Positions 7,731 through 16,450 of a stretch of DNA of 64,000 nt are shown here, in pieces (position 1 is the first letter of the stretch; the number at the start of each line of letters is the position of its first letter). Below the pieces are notes generated by a model that was not told the DNA's origin, searched no databases, and saw only the letters and a list, made by a program, of their open reading frames with translations. This DNA comes from Clostridium felsineum DSM 794 (GTDB lineage: Bacteria; Bacillota; Clostridia; Clostridiales; Clostridiaceae), in assembly GCF_002006355.2 (NCBI RefSeq), contig NZ_CP096980.1, positions 1,860,001-1,924,000 on the forward strand. Reading direction: 5' to 3'. Made by a program: the position numbers and the translations under genes.

Positions 7731-7919
7731 ATGGAATATTATGGTGCTAATTATAATAATATGAATTGTGCATATGATGAACCTTATAGAAATGAATTTT
7801 GCGGTCATAATGCATATAGAAATAAATACAGAAGGGGTTGTCCTGCATTTGATTACTATAGAGAACCTTTTGCTGTTCCAAATTTTAAAGAAGTAAATGA
7901 AGAAGAACTGTTTGGTTAA
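7731..7919 (+). CDS. Small Tyr/Asn-rich protein of unknown function
   Basis: A 62-residue protein with a strong TAGGAGGGA ribosome binding site. The N-terminal two thirds are very rich in Tyr, Asn and Arg (MEYYGANYNNMNCAYDEPYR) with three Cys and one His, and the tail is acidic. It has no membrane segment. The composition is like some small spore-coat or spore-associated proteins, which is only a guess. It is a stand-alone unit between two hairpin structures. The strong binding site and codon use make it likely to be real. Confidence 0.6.
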   Translation: MEYYGANYNNMNCAYDEPYRNEFCGHNAYRNKYRRGCPAFDYYREPFAVPNFKEVNEEELFG

Positions 7920-7937
7920 ATAAATAGTATTTATACT

Positions 7938-8030
7938 TAAGGTGAGAGTATATTAAAGTCAGAAAAAGCGATATTCTTAAAGTATAACTTTAGAATTCAT
8001 TCACTTTAATTCTTTCACCTTTTGTTTTTG
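7938..8030 (+). terminator. Elaborate nested hairpin ending in a T-rich run
   Basis: Three stems nest: outer AAGGTGA/TCACCTT, middle ATTAAAGT/ACTTTAAT and inner ATTCTTAAAGT/ACTTTAGAAT with small bulges. The outer arm is followed by TTGTTTTT. The whole is over 90 bases, much longer than a normal terminator, so it may be a terminator with a structured RNA 3' end. Confidence 0.55.
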
Positions 8031-8091
8031 GTAAGAAAAAATTAGAGGATAATTTGCTTTGGTATAGAATTAAATTCTTAGAGGTGAAATT

Positions 8092-8589
8092 ATGTTTGAT
8101 GTTGATATAAAATTTGAGGATATATGCGTAAATAATATTGAAGAGGAAGATTTGAGCCAACTAAGAGAAATACTAAGGGATAAAAAATTTTACCTAAATG
8201 ATGATGAGTTAAGAGAAATATATTTGGAATGTTATATGAGTGAGTGTGAGATTTTTACTAAAATATTAAAAAAAGGTAAGTTTATTGGGGTGTTTAGAGG
8301 AAGAATAGAATTTAAAAGTAGTAACATGATTTGGATATCTTACTTTTACATAAATAATAAATATAGCTTGAAAAAAAGCAATCAAGACATATTAATGAAT
8401 ATATTGGATTACTTTTCCCACAATTTTGGAGTGTGTGATTTTATAACAGGTGTTACTAATAGTGAAAAAGATATGATAGACATGTGGAAAAATAATGATT
8501 TTAGGACGGTAAGAATAAATAAAGAGTTTTATTCAGATAAAGATTACAAAGAAGATTTAATGATAATGAAAAAATATAACTCTATTTAG
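8092..8589 (+). CDS. GNAT-like acetyltransferase, putative
   Basis: A 165-residue soluble protein with a GAGGTGA binding site before ATG. Its layout (acidic N-terminus, a FRGRIEFKSSNMIWISYFYI strand pair, a helical stretch, then SEKDMIDMWKNNDFRTVRIN) is like GNAT N-acyltransferases, in which a late W/F-N-GF segment is typical, but the Q/RxxGxG/A acetyl-CoA loop is not clear. It may be a degenerate or diverged member. It has its own short unit next to unknown genes, giving no help on the substrate. Confidence 0.5.
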   Translation: MFDVDIKFEDICVNNIEEEDLSQLREILRDKKFYLNDDELREIYLECYMSECEIFTKILKKGKFIGVFRGRIEFKSSNMIWISYFYINNKYSLKKSNQDILMNILDYFSHNFGVCDFITGVTNSEKDMIDMWKNNDFRTVRINKEFYSDKDYKEDLMIMKKYNSI

Positions 8590-8715
8590 CTGATAAACAA
8601 TAAAAGAAAACAATATGAAATTTTTTATTATGTGTAATTTTGTATATAATTCATAAATTGAACTTAAGCTTAGTATATATAGGATAGTAATATTTATACT
8701 TAGGGAGATGAGAAA

Positions 8716-9402
8716 ATGAGATATACAAGGTATGATTTTAAACATAAGAAAAGCAGTAGTATACCATTTTTAATATGTTTAATAATTGTTTTAACTTTAT
8801 CCTTTATAATAGGATCTTTTATTTTTAAAACATTTATAAAAGTAATTGGCACTCCAGGTGGTCAAAAGAATACATCTAGTACATATGATAAAAAAGAAAA
8901 TATGAATGAAAAAATTTTTGTACTTCAATGTTCTGCAGATTCAAAGAAAGAAAATGCGGATGGGGTACTTAAAAATTTGGTTAGTATAGGAAATCCGTTT
9001 GAGGTTAAAGATAAAGGATATTATAAGGTTATTTATGCAATATGTAATGAGAAGGATTATTCTACTTACGAGAAGATAATTAATGATAATAAAGTTATCT
9101 CCAATAGGTTTACTATTGCATTTGATAAAAAGGATTCAGATGATGATGAATTATATAATATAGTTAGCGGTTATCTTGAAATTATAAATAAGCTTAGAGA
9201 TAAGGATGTAAAGTCAGTACAAACAGCCTCATTAAAGAAATGGTGTTCTAACCTTTCAGATAGTAGTAAGGATTATAAAAACTATGCAGTTTCTAATGAA
9301 ATTAAAAATCACATTAAGAGTATTCCAGGGGAAATCAATAAGGATAATGTAAGTGAACAGGAAGTTTTTATTTATAATGAATTATCTAAGATAAAACGGT
9401 AG
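8716..9402 (+). CDS. Membrane-anchored protein of unknown function
   Basis: A 228-residue protein with a short basic cytosolic N-terminus, one transmembrane helix (about 17-42) and an extracytoplasmic domain. The first part of that domain (about 70-125: KIFVLQCSADSKKENADGVL, then GNPFEVKDKGYYKVIYAI) has the layout of SPOR peptidoglycan-binding domains, but the match is weak. The C-terminal part is helical. It sits just upstream of the DUF4321-maf-radC-mreBCD block, so a wall or division role is possible but unproven. The ATG follows AGGGAGATG. Confidence 0.6.
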   Translation: MRYTRYDFKHKKSSSIPFLICLIIVLTLSFIIGSFIFKTFIKVIGTPGGQKNTSSTYDKKENMNEKIFVLQCSADSKKENADGVLKNLVSIGNPFEVKDKGYYKVIYAICNEKDYSTYEKIINDNKVISNRFTIAFDKKDSDDDELYNIVSGYLEIINKLRDKDVKSVQTASLKKWCSNLSDSSKDYKNYAVSNEIKNHIKSIPGEINKDNVSEQEVFIYNELSKIKR

Positions 9403-9434
9403 GAGCATTTGTGAAAAAATCAGCTCCTTTTTTA
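9401..9434 (+). terminator. Terminator after the membrane-anchored protein
   Basis: AGGAGC (9401-9406) pairs with GCTCCT (9423-9428), extended by TGA/TCA inside, followed by TTTTTT. The stem begins at the stop codon. Confidence 0.8.
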
Positions 9435-9537
9435 AATTAAAATTAAAAAATTTTTAATAATGCGTTAAGGACTTGTTTAACAGTATATTAAATGATACAC
9501 TATATAGGATGTATATTTGATGTAGGGAGTTAATAAA

Positions 9538-9798
9538 GTGAATGGTAAAGCTTTCAGAAATGTTTTATTTTTGTCTCTAATAGGCTGCATAGGTGGTTCT
9601 TTAGTTGGAGATATACTCGGAGAACATTTTGCTAAGATTGAATTTTTAAGAAGAACATACAGTATTGGCACAGCGAAGCCTCTTGTAGTCGATTTTAAGG
9701 TTATGAGTTTTACTTTAGGATTAAATTTTAATATCAATTTAATGGCTATAGCAGGCATAATATTGGCTATAGTAGTATACAGTAAAATTAGGAAGTGA
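9538..9798 (+). CDS. DUF4321 small membrane protein
   Basis: An 86-residue protein with two transmembrane helices (about 7-27 and 62-82) around a loop with FKVMSFTLGLNFNINLMAI, typical of the clostridial DUF4321 family found just upstream of maf and mreB. The function is unknown; its steady place at the head of the maf-radC-mre operon suggests a wall or division role. Read from GTG behind GTAGGGAG. Spacing to maf is 4 bases, so the two are cotranscribed. Confidence 0.85.
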   Translation: MNGKAFRNVLFLSLIGCIGGSLVGDILGEHFAKIEFLRRTYSIGTAKPLVVDFKVMSFTLGLNFNINLMAIAGIILAIVVYSKIRK

Positions 9799-9802
9799 AA
9801 AT

Positions 9803-10402
9803 ATGAAATTGGTGTTAGCTTCATCATCTCCTAGACGGAGGGAAATTCTCAAAAATATTACTGAGGATTTTATTGTTAGAGCAAGTGATTTTGATGAAAG
9901 TCTAGTTGAGATTTCGAAGGATATAAAAAGTTATGTCATGACTTTAGCAGAATCAAAAGCAAGAAATACACTTTCAAATATTAAAGAAGAATCTTTCTAT
10001 AAAAGCGAGGATGAAATTTTAATAATTGGGTGTGATACTGTAGTTTCAATTGATGGTAAAATACTTGGTAAGCCCAAGGATGAGAAAGAGGCTATAGATA
10101 TGCTTGGAAGTCTTAGTGGAAGAGTACATGAAGTCTATTCAGGGTTAGCTATTATTGATGCTAAAAGAAATAAGATTATAAAAGATTTTCAGTGTACTGA
10201 AGTTAAGTTTTCAAAGTTATCATATGAAACTATATTAAAATACATAGCATGTGGTGAGTATGCGGATAAGGCTGGAGCATATGGTATTCAGGGAAAGGCT
10301 TCGGTTTTTGTTGAAGAAATTAAGGGAGCGTACTATAATGTTGTAGGGCTTCCCATAAATAAATTATATAGAATTCTTTTGGAGATGGGGGTAAATCTAT
10401 AA
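9803..10402 (+). CDS. maf: Maf nucleoside-triphosphate pyrophosphatase
   Basis: A 199-residue cytosolic enzyme that hydrolyses non-canonical or pyrimidine NTPs (dTTP/UTP class) to the monophosphate. The family start (KLVLASSSPRRREIL), the catalytic loop Asp in IIGCDTVVSIDGKILGKP (about 74-91) and the C-terminal DKAGAYGIQGKAS are all present. Overexpression of Maf blocks septation in Bacillus, and its place beside radC and mreB is widely conserved. ATG follows GGAAGTGA. Confidence 0.94.
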   Translation: MKLVLASSSPRRREILKNITEDFIVRASDFDESLVEISKDIKSYVMTLAESKARNTLSNIKEESFYKSEDEILIIGCDTVVSIDGKILGKPKDEKEAIDMLGSLSGRVHEVYSGLAIIDAKRNKIIKDFQCTEVKFSKLSYETILKYIACGEYADKAGAYGIQGKASVFVEEIKGAYYNVVGLPINKLYRILLEMGVNL

Positions 10403-10423
10403 ATAGGAGATTGATGAATTTTG

Positions 10424-11110
10424 ATGAATGGCAATCTAAAAATTACAGATTTACCAGAGAGTGAAAGACCGAGAGAAAGGCTCTTGAGATATGGAAGTGA
10501 AGTGCTTTCAAATAGTGAGCTTTTGGCTATTATACTGAGAACAGGAACATTAAATGAAAACATAATCAATCTTAGCAGCAGAATTTTAAAGGAAAATGGA
10601 GGCTTAAATGGTGTTTTAAGTTTAAGTCTAGAGGAACTTAAAAATATCAAAGGAATAGGAAAAGCTAAAGCAGTTCAAATTTTAGCAATAAGTGAGCTGT
10701 TTAAAAGATTTAAAGCTTATAAATCTGGAGATAGTATAAGAATAACCTCGCCTAAAGATGCTGCGAATATTGTTATGGAAGAAATGAAAAGTTTTAATAA
10801 AGAGCATTTATATGTTATAATGCTTAATACTAAAAATTCAGTTATAAAGATATCTGATGTTTCTGTAGGAAGTTTGAATTCTTCTATAGTTCATCCTAGG
10901 GAAGTATATGTAGAACCGATATTAAAGCATGCAGCATCAATTATATTGTGTCATAATCATCCGTCAGGAGATCCAAAGCCTAGTGGGGAAGATTTGAATA
11001 TAACCAAAAGGCTTTATGAGTGTAGTAAATTCATAGGGATAGAACTTTTGGATCATATAATAATTGGGGACGGTATATATATAAGTTTAAAAGAAGAAGG
11101 ACTATTATAA
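10424..11110 (+). CDS. radC: RadC/JAB-domain protein
   Basis: A 228-residue protein with an N-terminal helix-hairpin-helix segment (NIKGIGKAKAVQILA, about 70-85) and a C-terminal JAB/MPN+ metal-binding domain with SIILCHNHPSGDPKPSGED, which holds the HxHPSGxxxPSxxD signature. Once linked to DNA repair, RadC now has no settled role. ATG 10424 or the adjacent TTG 10421 may be used; AGGAG lies 12-15 bases upstream, longer than usual. Gene order maf-radC-mreB is conserved in Firmicutes. Confidence 0.95.
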   Translation: MNGNLKITDLPESERPRERLLRYGSEVLSNSELLAIILRTGTLNENIINLSSRILKENGGLNGVLSLSLEELKNIKGIGKAKAVQILAISELFKRFKAYKSGDSIRITSPKDAANIVMEEMKSFNKEHLYVIMLNTKNSVIKISDVSVGSLNSSIVHPREVYVEPILKHAASIILCHNHPSGDPKPSGEDLNITKRLYECSKFIGIELLDHIIIGDGIYISLKEEGLL

Positions 11111-11136
11111 CGAAGATTGTGAAAGGAGATAAATTA

Positions 11137-12141
11137 ATGGGATTTTTTGGAATATCAAGAGACATGGGAATAGATCTTGGAACAGCTAATACTTTAGTTT
11201 ATGTGAAAGGTAAGGGTATAGTATTAAGAGAACCATCAGTTGTTGCTATTAATACTAATAAGGACGTTCTTGCAGTAGGAGACGAAGCAAAACAAATGAT
11301 AGGTAGAACGCCTGGAAATATTAGAGCTATAAGACCTTTAAAGGATGGAGTAATTGCAGATTTTGATATTACGGAAAGTATGCTTAAAAGTTTTATAAGT
11401 AAAATAAGTTCTAAGAGCGCATTTGCAAGTCCAAGAATTCTTGTTTGTCATCCATCAGGAGTAACTGAAGTTGAAAGAAGAGCTATAAAAGAAGCAACAA
11501 AACGAGCAGGAGCAAGAGAAGTAAAGGTTATGGAAGAACCTATGGCAGCAGCTATTGGAGCAGGACTTCCAGTTGAGGAACCAAGAGGAAGTATGATTGT
11601 AGATATAGGTGGAGGTACTACAGAGGTAGCAGTAGTATCACTAGGAGGAATTGTAACAAGTAAATCCCTTAGAGTTGCTGGAGATGAGCTAGATCAAGCA
11701 ATAATCAGTTATATTAAAAAAGAATACAATCTTATGATTGGTGAAAGAACTTCAGAAATAATAAAGATTAAAATGGGTTCAGCATTTAAAACAGAAGAAT
11801 CCCTAGAAAATATAGTTATAAAAGGAAGAAACCTTGTAACAGGGTTGCCTAAAAATATTGAAATCAGTGAAGAAGAAGTAAGAGAAGCGTTAAGAGAACC
11901 TGTAGCAGCAATAGTTGATTCTATAAAATTAGCTCTTGAAAAAACACCACCAGAGCTTGCGGCAGATATAATGGATAAAGGAATAATGCTTGCTGGTGGA
12001 GGAGCACTTCTTAAAGGACTTGATATGCTCATTAGTAAAGAAACCAACATATCTGTACATATAGCAGAATCTCCTCTTGACTGTGTAGCGCTTGGAGCAG
12101 GTAAAGCTCTAGATCACTTCGAAAAATTAGTTAGTGATTAG
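11137..12141 (+). CDS. mreB: Rod-shape actin homologue MreB
   Basis: A 334-residue actin-fold ATPase that forms membrane-bound filaments and guides the elongation machinery. Phosphate-binding loops DLGTANTLVY (about 12-21) and DIGGGTTEVAVVS (about 155-167) are intact, and the short GFFGISRDMG N-terminus fits a membrane-inserting start. ATG 11137 follows AAAGGAGATAAATTA; the upstream GTG at 11119 contains that binding site and is rejected. First gene of mreBCD. Confidence 0.97.
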   Translation: MGFFGISRDMGIDLGTANTLVYVKGKGIVLREPSVVAINTNKDVLAVGDEAKQMIGRTPGNIRAIRPLKDGVIADFDITESMLKSFISKISSKSAFASPRILVCHPSGVTEVERRAIKEATKRAGAREVKVMEEPMAAAIGAGLPVEEPRGSMIVDIGGGTTEVAVVSLGGIVTSKSLRVAGDELDQAIISYIKKEYNLMIGERTSEIIKIKMGSAFKTEESLENIVIKGRNLVTGLPKNIEISEEEVREALREPVAAIVDSIKLALEKTPPELAADIMDKGIMLAGGGALLKGLDMLISKETNISVHIAESPLDCVALGAGKALDHFEKLVSD

Positions 12142-12152
12142 GCTTAATCAAG

Positions 12153-13004
12153 ATGAAGCTATTTAAAAACAGGCTGACAGTAACAGTTATTGTTCTGTCA
12201 GTTAGCTTTTTGTTATTAATTTCATACAGTGCTAAGAGGAAAAAGGTTTCTTTTGTGGAAAATGGTGTTGGTACAGTTCTTAATTCTGTGCAAGGGTTCT
12301 TTTATAATGTAAATAGTGATGTAAAGGGATTTTTTGGATTTGTATCTAATTTTTCAGAGGTTAAGTCTGAAAATCAAGAATTAAAGAAAAAAAATAGTCA
12401 GCTTAATCAAAAGGCGGCTGCTTATGATTCTCTTAAAAGAGAAAATACGAAATTAAAAAAGATGTTCGATTTTAAACAATCAAAATCTGAATATAATTAT
12501 GTGGGTGGAGACATAATACTGAAAAGTGGGTCTGATGCACTAAAAGGTTATGTTATAAATAAAGGTTCGAAAGATGGAATAAAGGTTGGAATGGCAGTTA
12601 TTAACGATGAAGGTTTAATTGGGCAGGTAACCTCTGTAGCAAATAATTATTGTAAGATAGAAACTATTTCTAGTGAAAATATATCTGTTGCAGCGTTAGT
12701 TCAAAGTACTCAAGTTAATGACTGTATAGTTAGAGGATACACAGATAACGAAGATAAGGAAAAGAATTTATCAATATTAACTATGCTTCCTTTAAACTCT
12801 GTTATTAAAGAAGGAGATACCATAGCAACTTCAGGAATTGGTGGGGATTATCCTAAAGATATAATAATAGGAAAGGTTAAAAGTGTTGAAGATAATAAAG
12901 GTAAAATGGAGAAAGAAGCTATAATTGAACCTGCGGTAGACTTTTCAAGGCTTCAAAATGTATTTATAGTAGTTCCAAAAGATACAAGCGAAATTAAATA
13001 TTAG
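12153..13004 (+). CDS. mreC: Rod-shape protein MreC
   Basis: A 283-residue bitopic membrane protein: one N-terminal transmembrane helix (about 7-26), a coiled coil (about 68-108: SENQELKKKNSQLNQKAA) and the C-terminal double beta-barrel MreC domain (about 120-275; KGSKDGIKVGMAVINDEGLI). It scaffolds PBP2 and the MreB filaments outside the cell. It lies 11 bases after mreB. Confidence 0.96.
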   Translation: MKLFKNRLTVTVIVLSVSFLLLISYSAKRKKVSFVENGVGTVLNSVQGFFYNVNSDVKGFFGFVSNFSEVKSENQELKKKNSQLNQKAAAYDSLKRENTKLKKMFDFKQSKSEYNYVGGDIILKSGSDALKGYVINKGSKDGIKVGMAVINDEGLIGQVTSVANNYCKIETISSENISVAALVQSTQVNDCIVRGYTDNEDKEKNLSILTMLPLNSVIKEGDTIATSGIGGDYPKDIIIGKVKSVEDNKGKMEKEAIIEPAVDFSRLQNVFIVVPKDTSEIKY

Positions 13005-13014
13005 GTGATGTTTT

Positions 13015-13506
13015 ATGAAAAAAATTTTAACACTATTATTATGTATACTAGGTTTTACATTTGTAGATAACTGCATAGCTCCTTTCATAGCTATTAGGGG
13101 ATACTATCCTAGTTTTCTCTTTGTATTTATAATAAGCTATTCTATAATAAATGAAGGCTGGGCAGGTATTATTATTGGATTAGCAGCAGGATTTCTTCAA
13201 GATATTTATCTTTTTAATGGTATAGGAGTAAATTTATTTATTAATTTGATTTTATGCTACGCATCTGGAATTATTGGTAGAAGTTTATTTAAAGAAAAAG
13301 CATTAATTCCAACTATATTAGTATTCTTTATGTCTTTTGCAAGAGGCATTTTAATGTTTGCTATTCTATATGTATGTGGCAGTCGTAGCAATATAAGTGT
13401 TAGTTTGTATGGTTCTATTTATAATTTTATTATTGGCGTTCCAATGTATATTTGGGTTTATAAACTCTGTCAAAAAAGATACATGATAACAAAATGGAAA
13501 TTATAA
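13015..13506 (+). CDS. mreD: Rod-shape protein MreD
   Basis: A 163-residue integral membrane protein with five or so hydrophobic helices and the usual LQDIYLFNGIGVN segment of MreD (about 62-74). It joins MreC and the RodA-PBP2 complex. ATG follows TTAGGTGATG 10 bases after mreC. Confidence 0.93.
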   Translation: MKKILTLLLCILGFTFVDNCIAPFIAIRGYYPSFLFVFIISYSIINEGWAGIIIGLAAGFLQDIYLFNGIGVNLFINLILCYASGIIGRSLFKEKALIPTILVFFMSFARGILMFAILYVCGSRSNISVSLYGSIYNFIIGVPMYIWVYKLCQKRYMITKWKL

Positions 13507-13525
13507 AGAAAGGTAGTAGAAACCA

Positions 13526-16276
13526 ATGAAAAAAAGAAAACTGAAGAAGATATTCAATAGATTTAATGCTTTAATGGTAGTTGTACTGCTTGTTTTTTCA
13601 GGTATTATTGCACAACTGGTAAATCTTCAGATAGTACAAACTGATTCTTATAAAGCAAAAGCTAACAGTACAGCGCATAGATTTATAAAAGAAATGGCGC
13701 CAAGAGGAGAGATAACTGACTCAACGGGAACACTTCTTGCAACAAATAAGCAAAGTTTTGATGTTACGTATCTTCAAACCAGCACCAATAAGAATAATTT
13801 TTATAACACGGTTGCTAAAGTATTTTATATTTTAGATAAAAATGGTGAAAAGCAAAATGACAGCTTTGCACTTAAGGTTGATGCTAATGAATATAAATTA
13901 GATTTTAATACAACTGATCCAGATGAGATAAAAAAAATGCAGCTTAGATTTTTAAAGGATAGAGGTTTTGAAGAGCCAATTATAAAAAAGCTCTATAAGG
14001 GAAAATCAAAGGAAGATGATTTAACCAGTCAGCAGAAAGAAAATGTAAATAATGAGCTTTTAAAAATCACACCAGAGAAAATCTTTGAAACGCTTGTTAA
14101 AAACTATAAAATACCTAAAAGTTATAAAATAAGTATTGATGGTCAAACAATAAGTAAAAATTGTGATGTAAATGACCTTAGAAGATTTATGGTTGTTGAA
14201 GATGCAGTTAAAATGAACAGCTATTCTGGTTATAAGCCAGTTGCTATAGCTAGTAATGTAAAGCAAGAAACTTCATTTACTATTCTTCAAAAAGCAAATG
14301 AACTTCCAGGAATAGACGTATCTGTGGATCCAATAAGATACTATCCTTATAATAAATTAGCTTCTAATGTTTTAGGATATATAAGTAAAATAACACCTTC
14401 TAGTGCAGAGCAATCTAAAAGCTATACAGAAAAAGGTTATGATGTAAATAGCGATTTAATAGGTACTACTGGATTAGAAGCAGCACTTGAGGATAGACTT
14501 AAGGGTACATCTGGTGGAAGAATTGTAGAAGTAAATAAGCAAGGAAAGATAACAGATGAACTTGCTAAAAAAGATCCTTATCCAGGTCAAAATGTACAGC
14601 TTACAATAAATAAGGATGTGCAGTATGCAGCAGAGCAATCCCTTATAAATACTATGGCAAAGCTAAGAGCACAGGGATATTCTACAACTAATGGAGGAAG
14701 CTCTTACTTAGGAAATGCTACAAGAGGAGCTGCGGTTGTAATAGATGTAAAGACTGGTGGGGTTTTGGCTTTAGCATCTGTGCCTAACTTTGATCCTAAT
14801 GATTTTTCAGATCCTAATGGTCTTTCAGAGGCGGCTACTGAAAAATATTTTTCAACAGATCTTACTGCTAAAGCTAAGGCTGCAGGAGTTCCAGCAAGTC
14901 TTTATGACACTCTGTTTCCTGTAAGTAAAAGTAACAGCAATACTAGAGTTGATAAATACGATTATCTTGCAAAGCCTTTGTATAATTATGCAACGCTTTC
15001 ATTAATACCACCGGGATCAACATTTAAGCCCCTTACAGCTATAGCTGGTCTTGAAACTGGGGTTATAACACCATATACAACTATTTACGATCCAGGTAGT
15101 TTTAATGATGGAATGGGTTTTAAAACTGAATTTAAATCTGATGGTTATCTTGGCTATAACGATTTAACAAATGCTATAGCAAAATCAAGTAATGGATACT
15201 TTATGACGGTTGGTCAGCTTTTAAGACAAAAAGGTGGAAGTGATATACTGGCAAAATATGCTTGGAAATTTGGACTTGGAGTACAACCTAATTCTAATAT
15301 AACAGCATCTACCGGAATAGAGATTCAGGAAAATTTTGGACAAGTATATAATTCCTATACAAATAAAAATAATTTTGGTCAACAAGGTCAATGGAGTATA
15401 ATGGAAAATCTTCAGGCAGGAAAATACGCTAAAGGAATTTCAATAAATTTATATACTGGTGATAATGATTCAAAGCAGCTTTCTTCCTTAAAGGCGGCAA
15501 TAAAGGATAACATAAAAACTTCAATTTCCAGTGGGAAATTTGACAGAGATAAAACTGAAGACCTTATTAGTCAACTTATAAGTACTGATCCGCTTTATAA
15601 AGGAAAAACATTTTCAAAAGCAGATACAGAGGCTATTGCTAGTTCAATTGTAACTGAGGAGACAAATGATTATACGCAAGCAACGCTTCCATTTAATGTA
15701 TACAATGCAGCTATTGGTCAGGGTATAGATGAGTTTACACCACTTCAACTTGCAAATTATATTGCAACTATAGCCAATGGTGGAAAAAGGTATAAAGTAC
15801 ATCTTGTAGATAAGGTAACAGACGCCAGTGGAAAGGTTGTGTATCAAAATAAGCCGGAAGTGATTGAGGATACGCAGGTTAAACAATCTACTATAGATGC
15901 GGTTAAGAATGGAATGAATGCAGTTAACGATAGAGGTACAGCTTCTGGAGCTTTTGCTAATTTCCCAATACAAGCAGCGGGTAAAACTGGTACAGCTGAC
16001 CCTTATAGTTCAGATGTTGAAGCAAGTATAATGAGATCATCCTATGCGGTTTATGTTGGTTTTGCACCTAGAGATAATCCAGAAATTGCAGTAGCAACAG
16101 TTGTATTTGATGGTGGATTTGGAGGTAATACTACTCAAATTGCTAAAGGTATATATGAAGCTTACTTTAAAAATCAACTTAAACAACTTAACTTTAATTT
16201 TGATACAGATGTAGATGCAAAGCCAGAAACAGATGCAGCAACTACGACAAATAATCAAACTGAAACTCAAAATTAG
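13526..16276 (+). CDS. mrdA: Penicillin-binding protein 2 (class B), copy 1
   Basis: A 916-residue monofunctional transpeptidase that cross-links peptidoglycan during elongation. One N-terminal transmembrane helix (about 14-33) is followed by a dimerisation domain (about 55-320) and a transpeptidase domain (about 380-880) with catalytic STFK (Ser498), SSN in AKSSNGYF, and KTGT (Lys820). It is much longer than typical PBP2 (about 600-700 residues), with a Lys/Asp/Ser-rich insert (about 640-720) inside the transpeptidase domain. It lies 19 bases after mreD without a terminator, so this is the mre-operon copy and the likely housekeeping partner of RodA. Confidence 0.95.
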   Translation: MKKRKLKKIFNRFNALMVVVLLVFSGIIAQLVNLQIVQTDSYKAKANSTAHRFIKEMAPRGEITDSTGTLLATNKQSFDVTYLQTSTNKNNFYNTVAKVFYILDKNGEKQNDSFALKVDANEYKLDFNTTDPDEIKKMQLRFLKDRGFEEPIIKKLYKGKSKEDDLTSQQKENVNNELLKITPEKIFETLVKNYKIPKSYKISIDGQTISKNCDVNDLRRFMVVEDAVKMNSYSGYKPVAIASNVKQETSFTILQKANELPGIDVSVDPIRYYPYNKLASNVLGYISKITPSSAEQSKSYTEKGYDVNSDLIGTTGLEAALEDRLKGTSGGRIVEVNKQGKITDELAKKDPYPGQNVQLTINKDVQYAAEQSLINTMAKLRAQGYSTTNGGSSYLGNATRGAAVVIDVKTGGVLALASVPNFDPNDFSDPNGLSEAATEKYFSTDLTAKAKAAGVPASLYDTLFPVSKSNSNTRVDKYDYLAKPLYNYATLSLIPPGSTFKPLTAIAGLETGVITPYTTIYDPGSFNDGMGFKTEFKSDGYLGYNDLTNAIAKSSNGYFMTVGQLLRQKGGSDILAKYAWKFGLGVQPNSNITASTGIEIQENFGQVYNSYTNKNNFGQQGQWSIMENLQAGKYAKGISINLYTGDNDSKQLSSLKAAIKDNIKTSISSGKFDRDKTEDLISQLISTDPLYKGKTFSKADTEAIASSIVTEETNDYTQATLPFNVYNAAIGQGIDEFTPLQLANYIATIANGGKRYKVHLVDKVTDASGKVVYQNKPEVIEDTQVKQSTIDAVKNGMNAVNDRGTASGAFANFPIQAAGKTGTADPYSSDVEASIMRSSYAVYVGFAPRDNPEIAVATVVFDGGFGGNTTQIAKGIYEAYFKNQLKQLNFNFDTDVDAKPETDAATTTNNQTETQN

Positions 16277-16283
16277 CATAAAT

Positions 16284-16327
16284 AGACCATGAATATTGAT
16301 ATATAGTCAATATTTGTGGTCTTTAAT
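16284..16327 (+). terminator. Terminator after PBP2 copy 1
   Basis: Stem AGACCA...ATATTGA pairing with TCAATAT...GGTCT with a small internal loop, then TTTAATTT. It separates copy 1 from copy 2. Confidence 0.7.
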
Positions 16328-16339
16328 TTATGGTTTTTA

Positions 16340-16368
16340 TTGACAGTATATTACATACAAAGTATAAT
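16340..16368 (+). promoter_or_regulatory. Consensus sigma-A promoter of PBP2 copy 2
   Basis: TTGACA (16340-16345), exactly 17 bp, TATAAT (16363-16368): a full-consensus promoter about 80 bases ahead of the start of copy 2. Confidence 0.85.
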
Positions 16369-16450
16369 TTTTATATAATGATTAAAAATGCTTTGAATTT
16401 AATTTTAATACATATATGAAAATAATGTTATAAAGAAGGTAGTAGTTGTT

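Noticed and set aside
15644..16279. Reverse-strand open frames opposite the 3' ends of the PBP2 copies
   Set aside because: The same antisense frame recurs in copy 2 because the sense genes are duplicated; residues are Cys/Ile/Tyr-rich and no start signals are seen.
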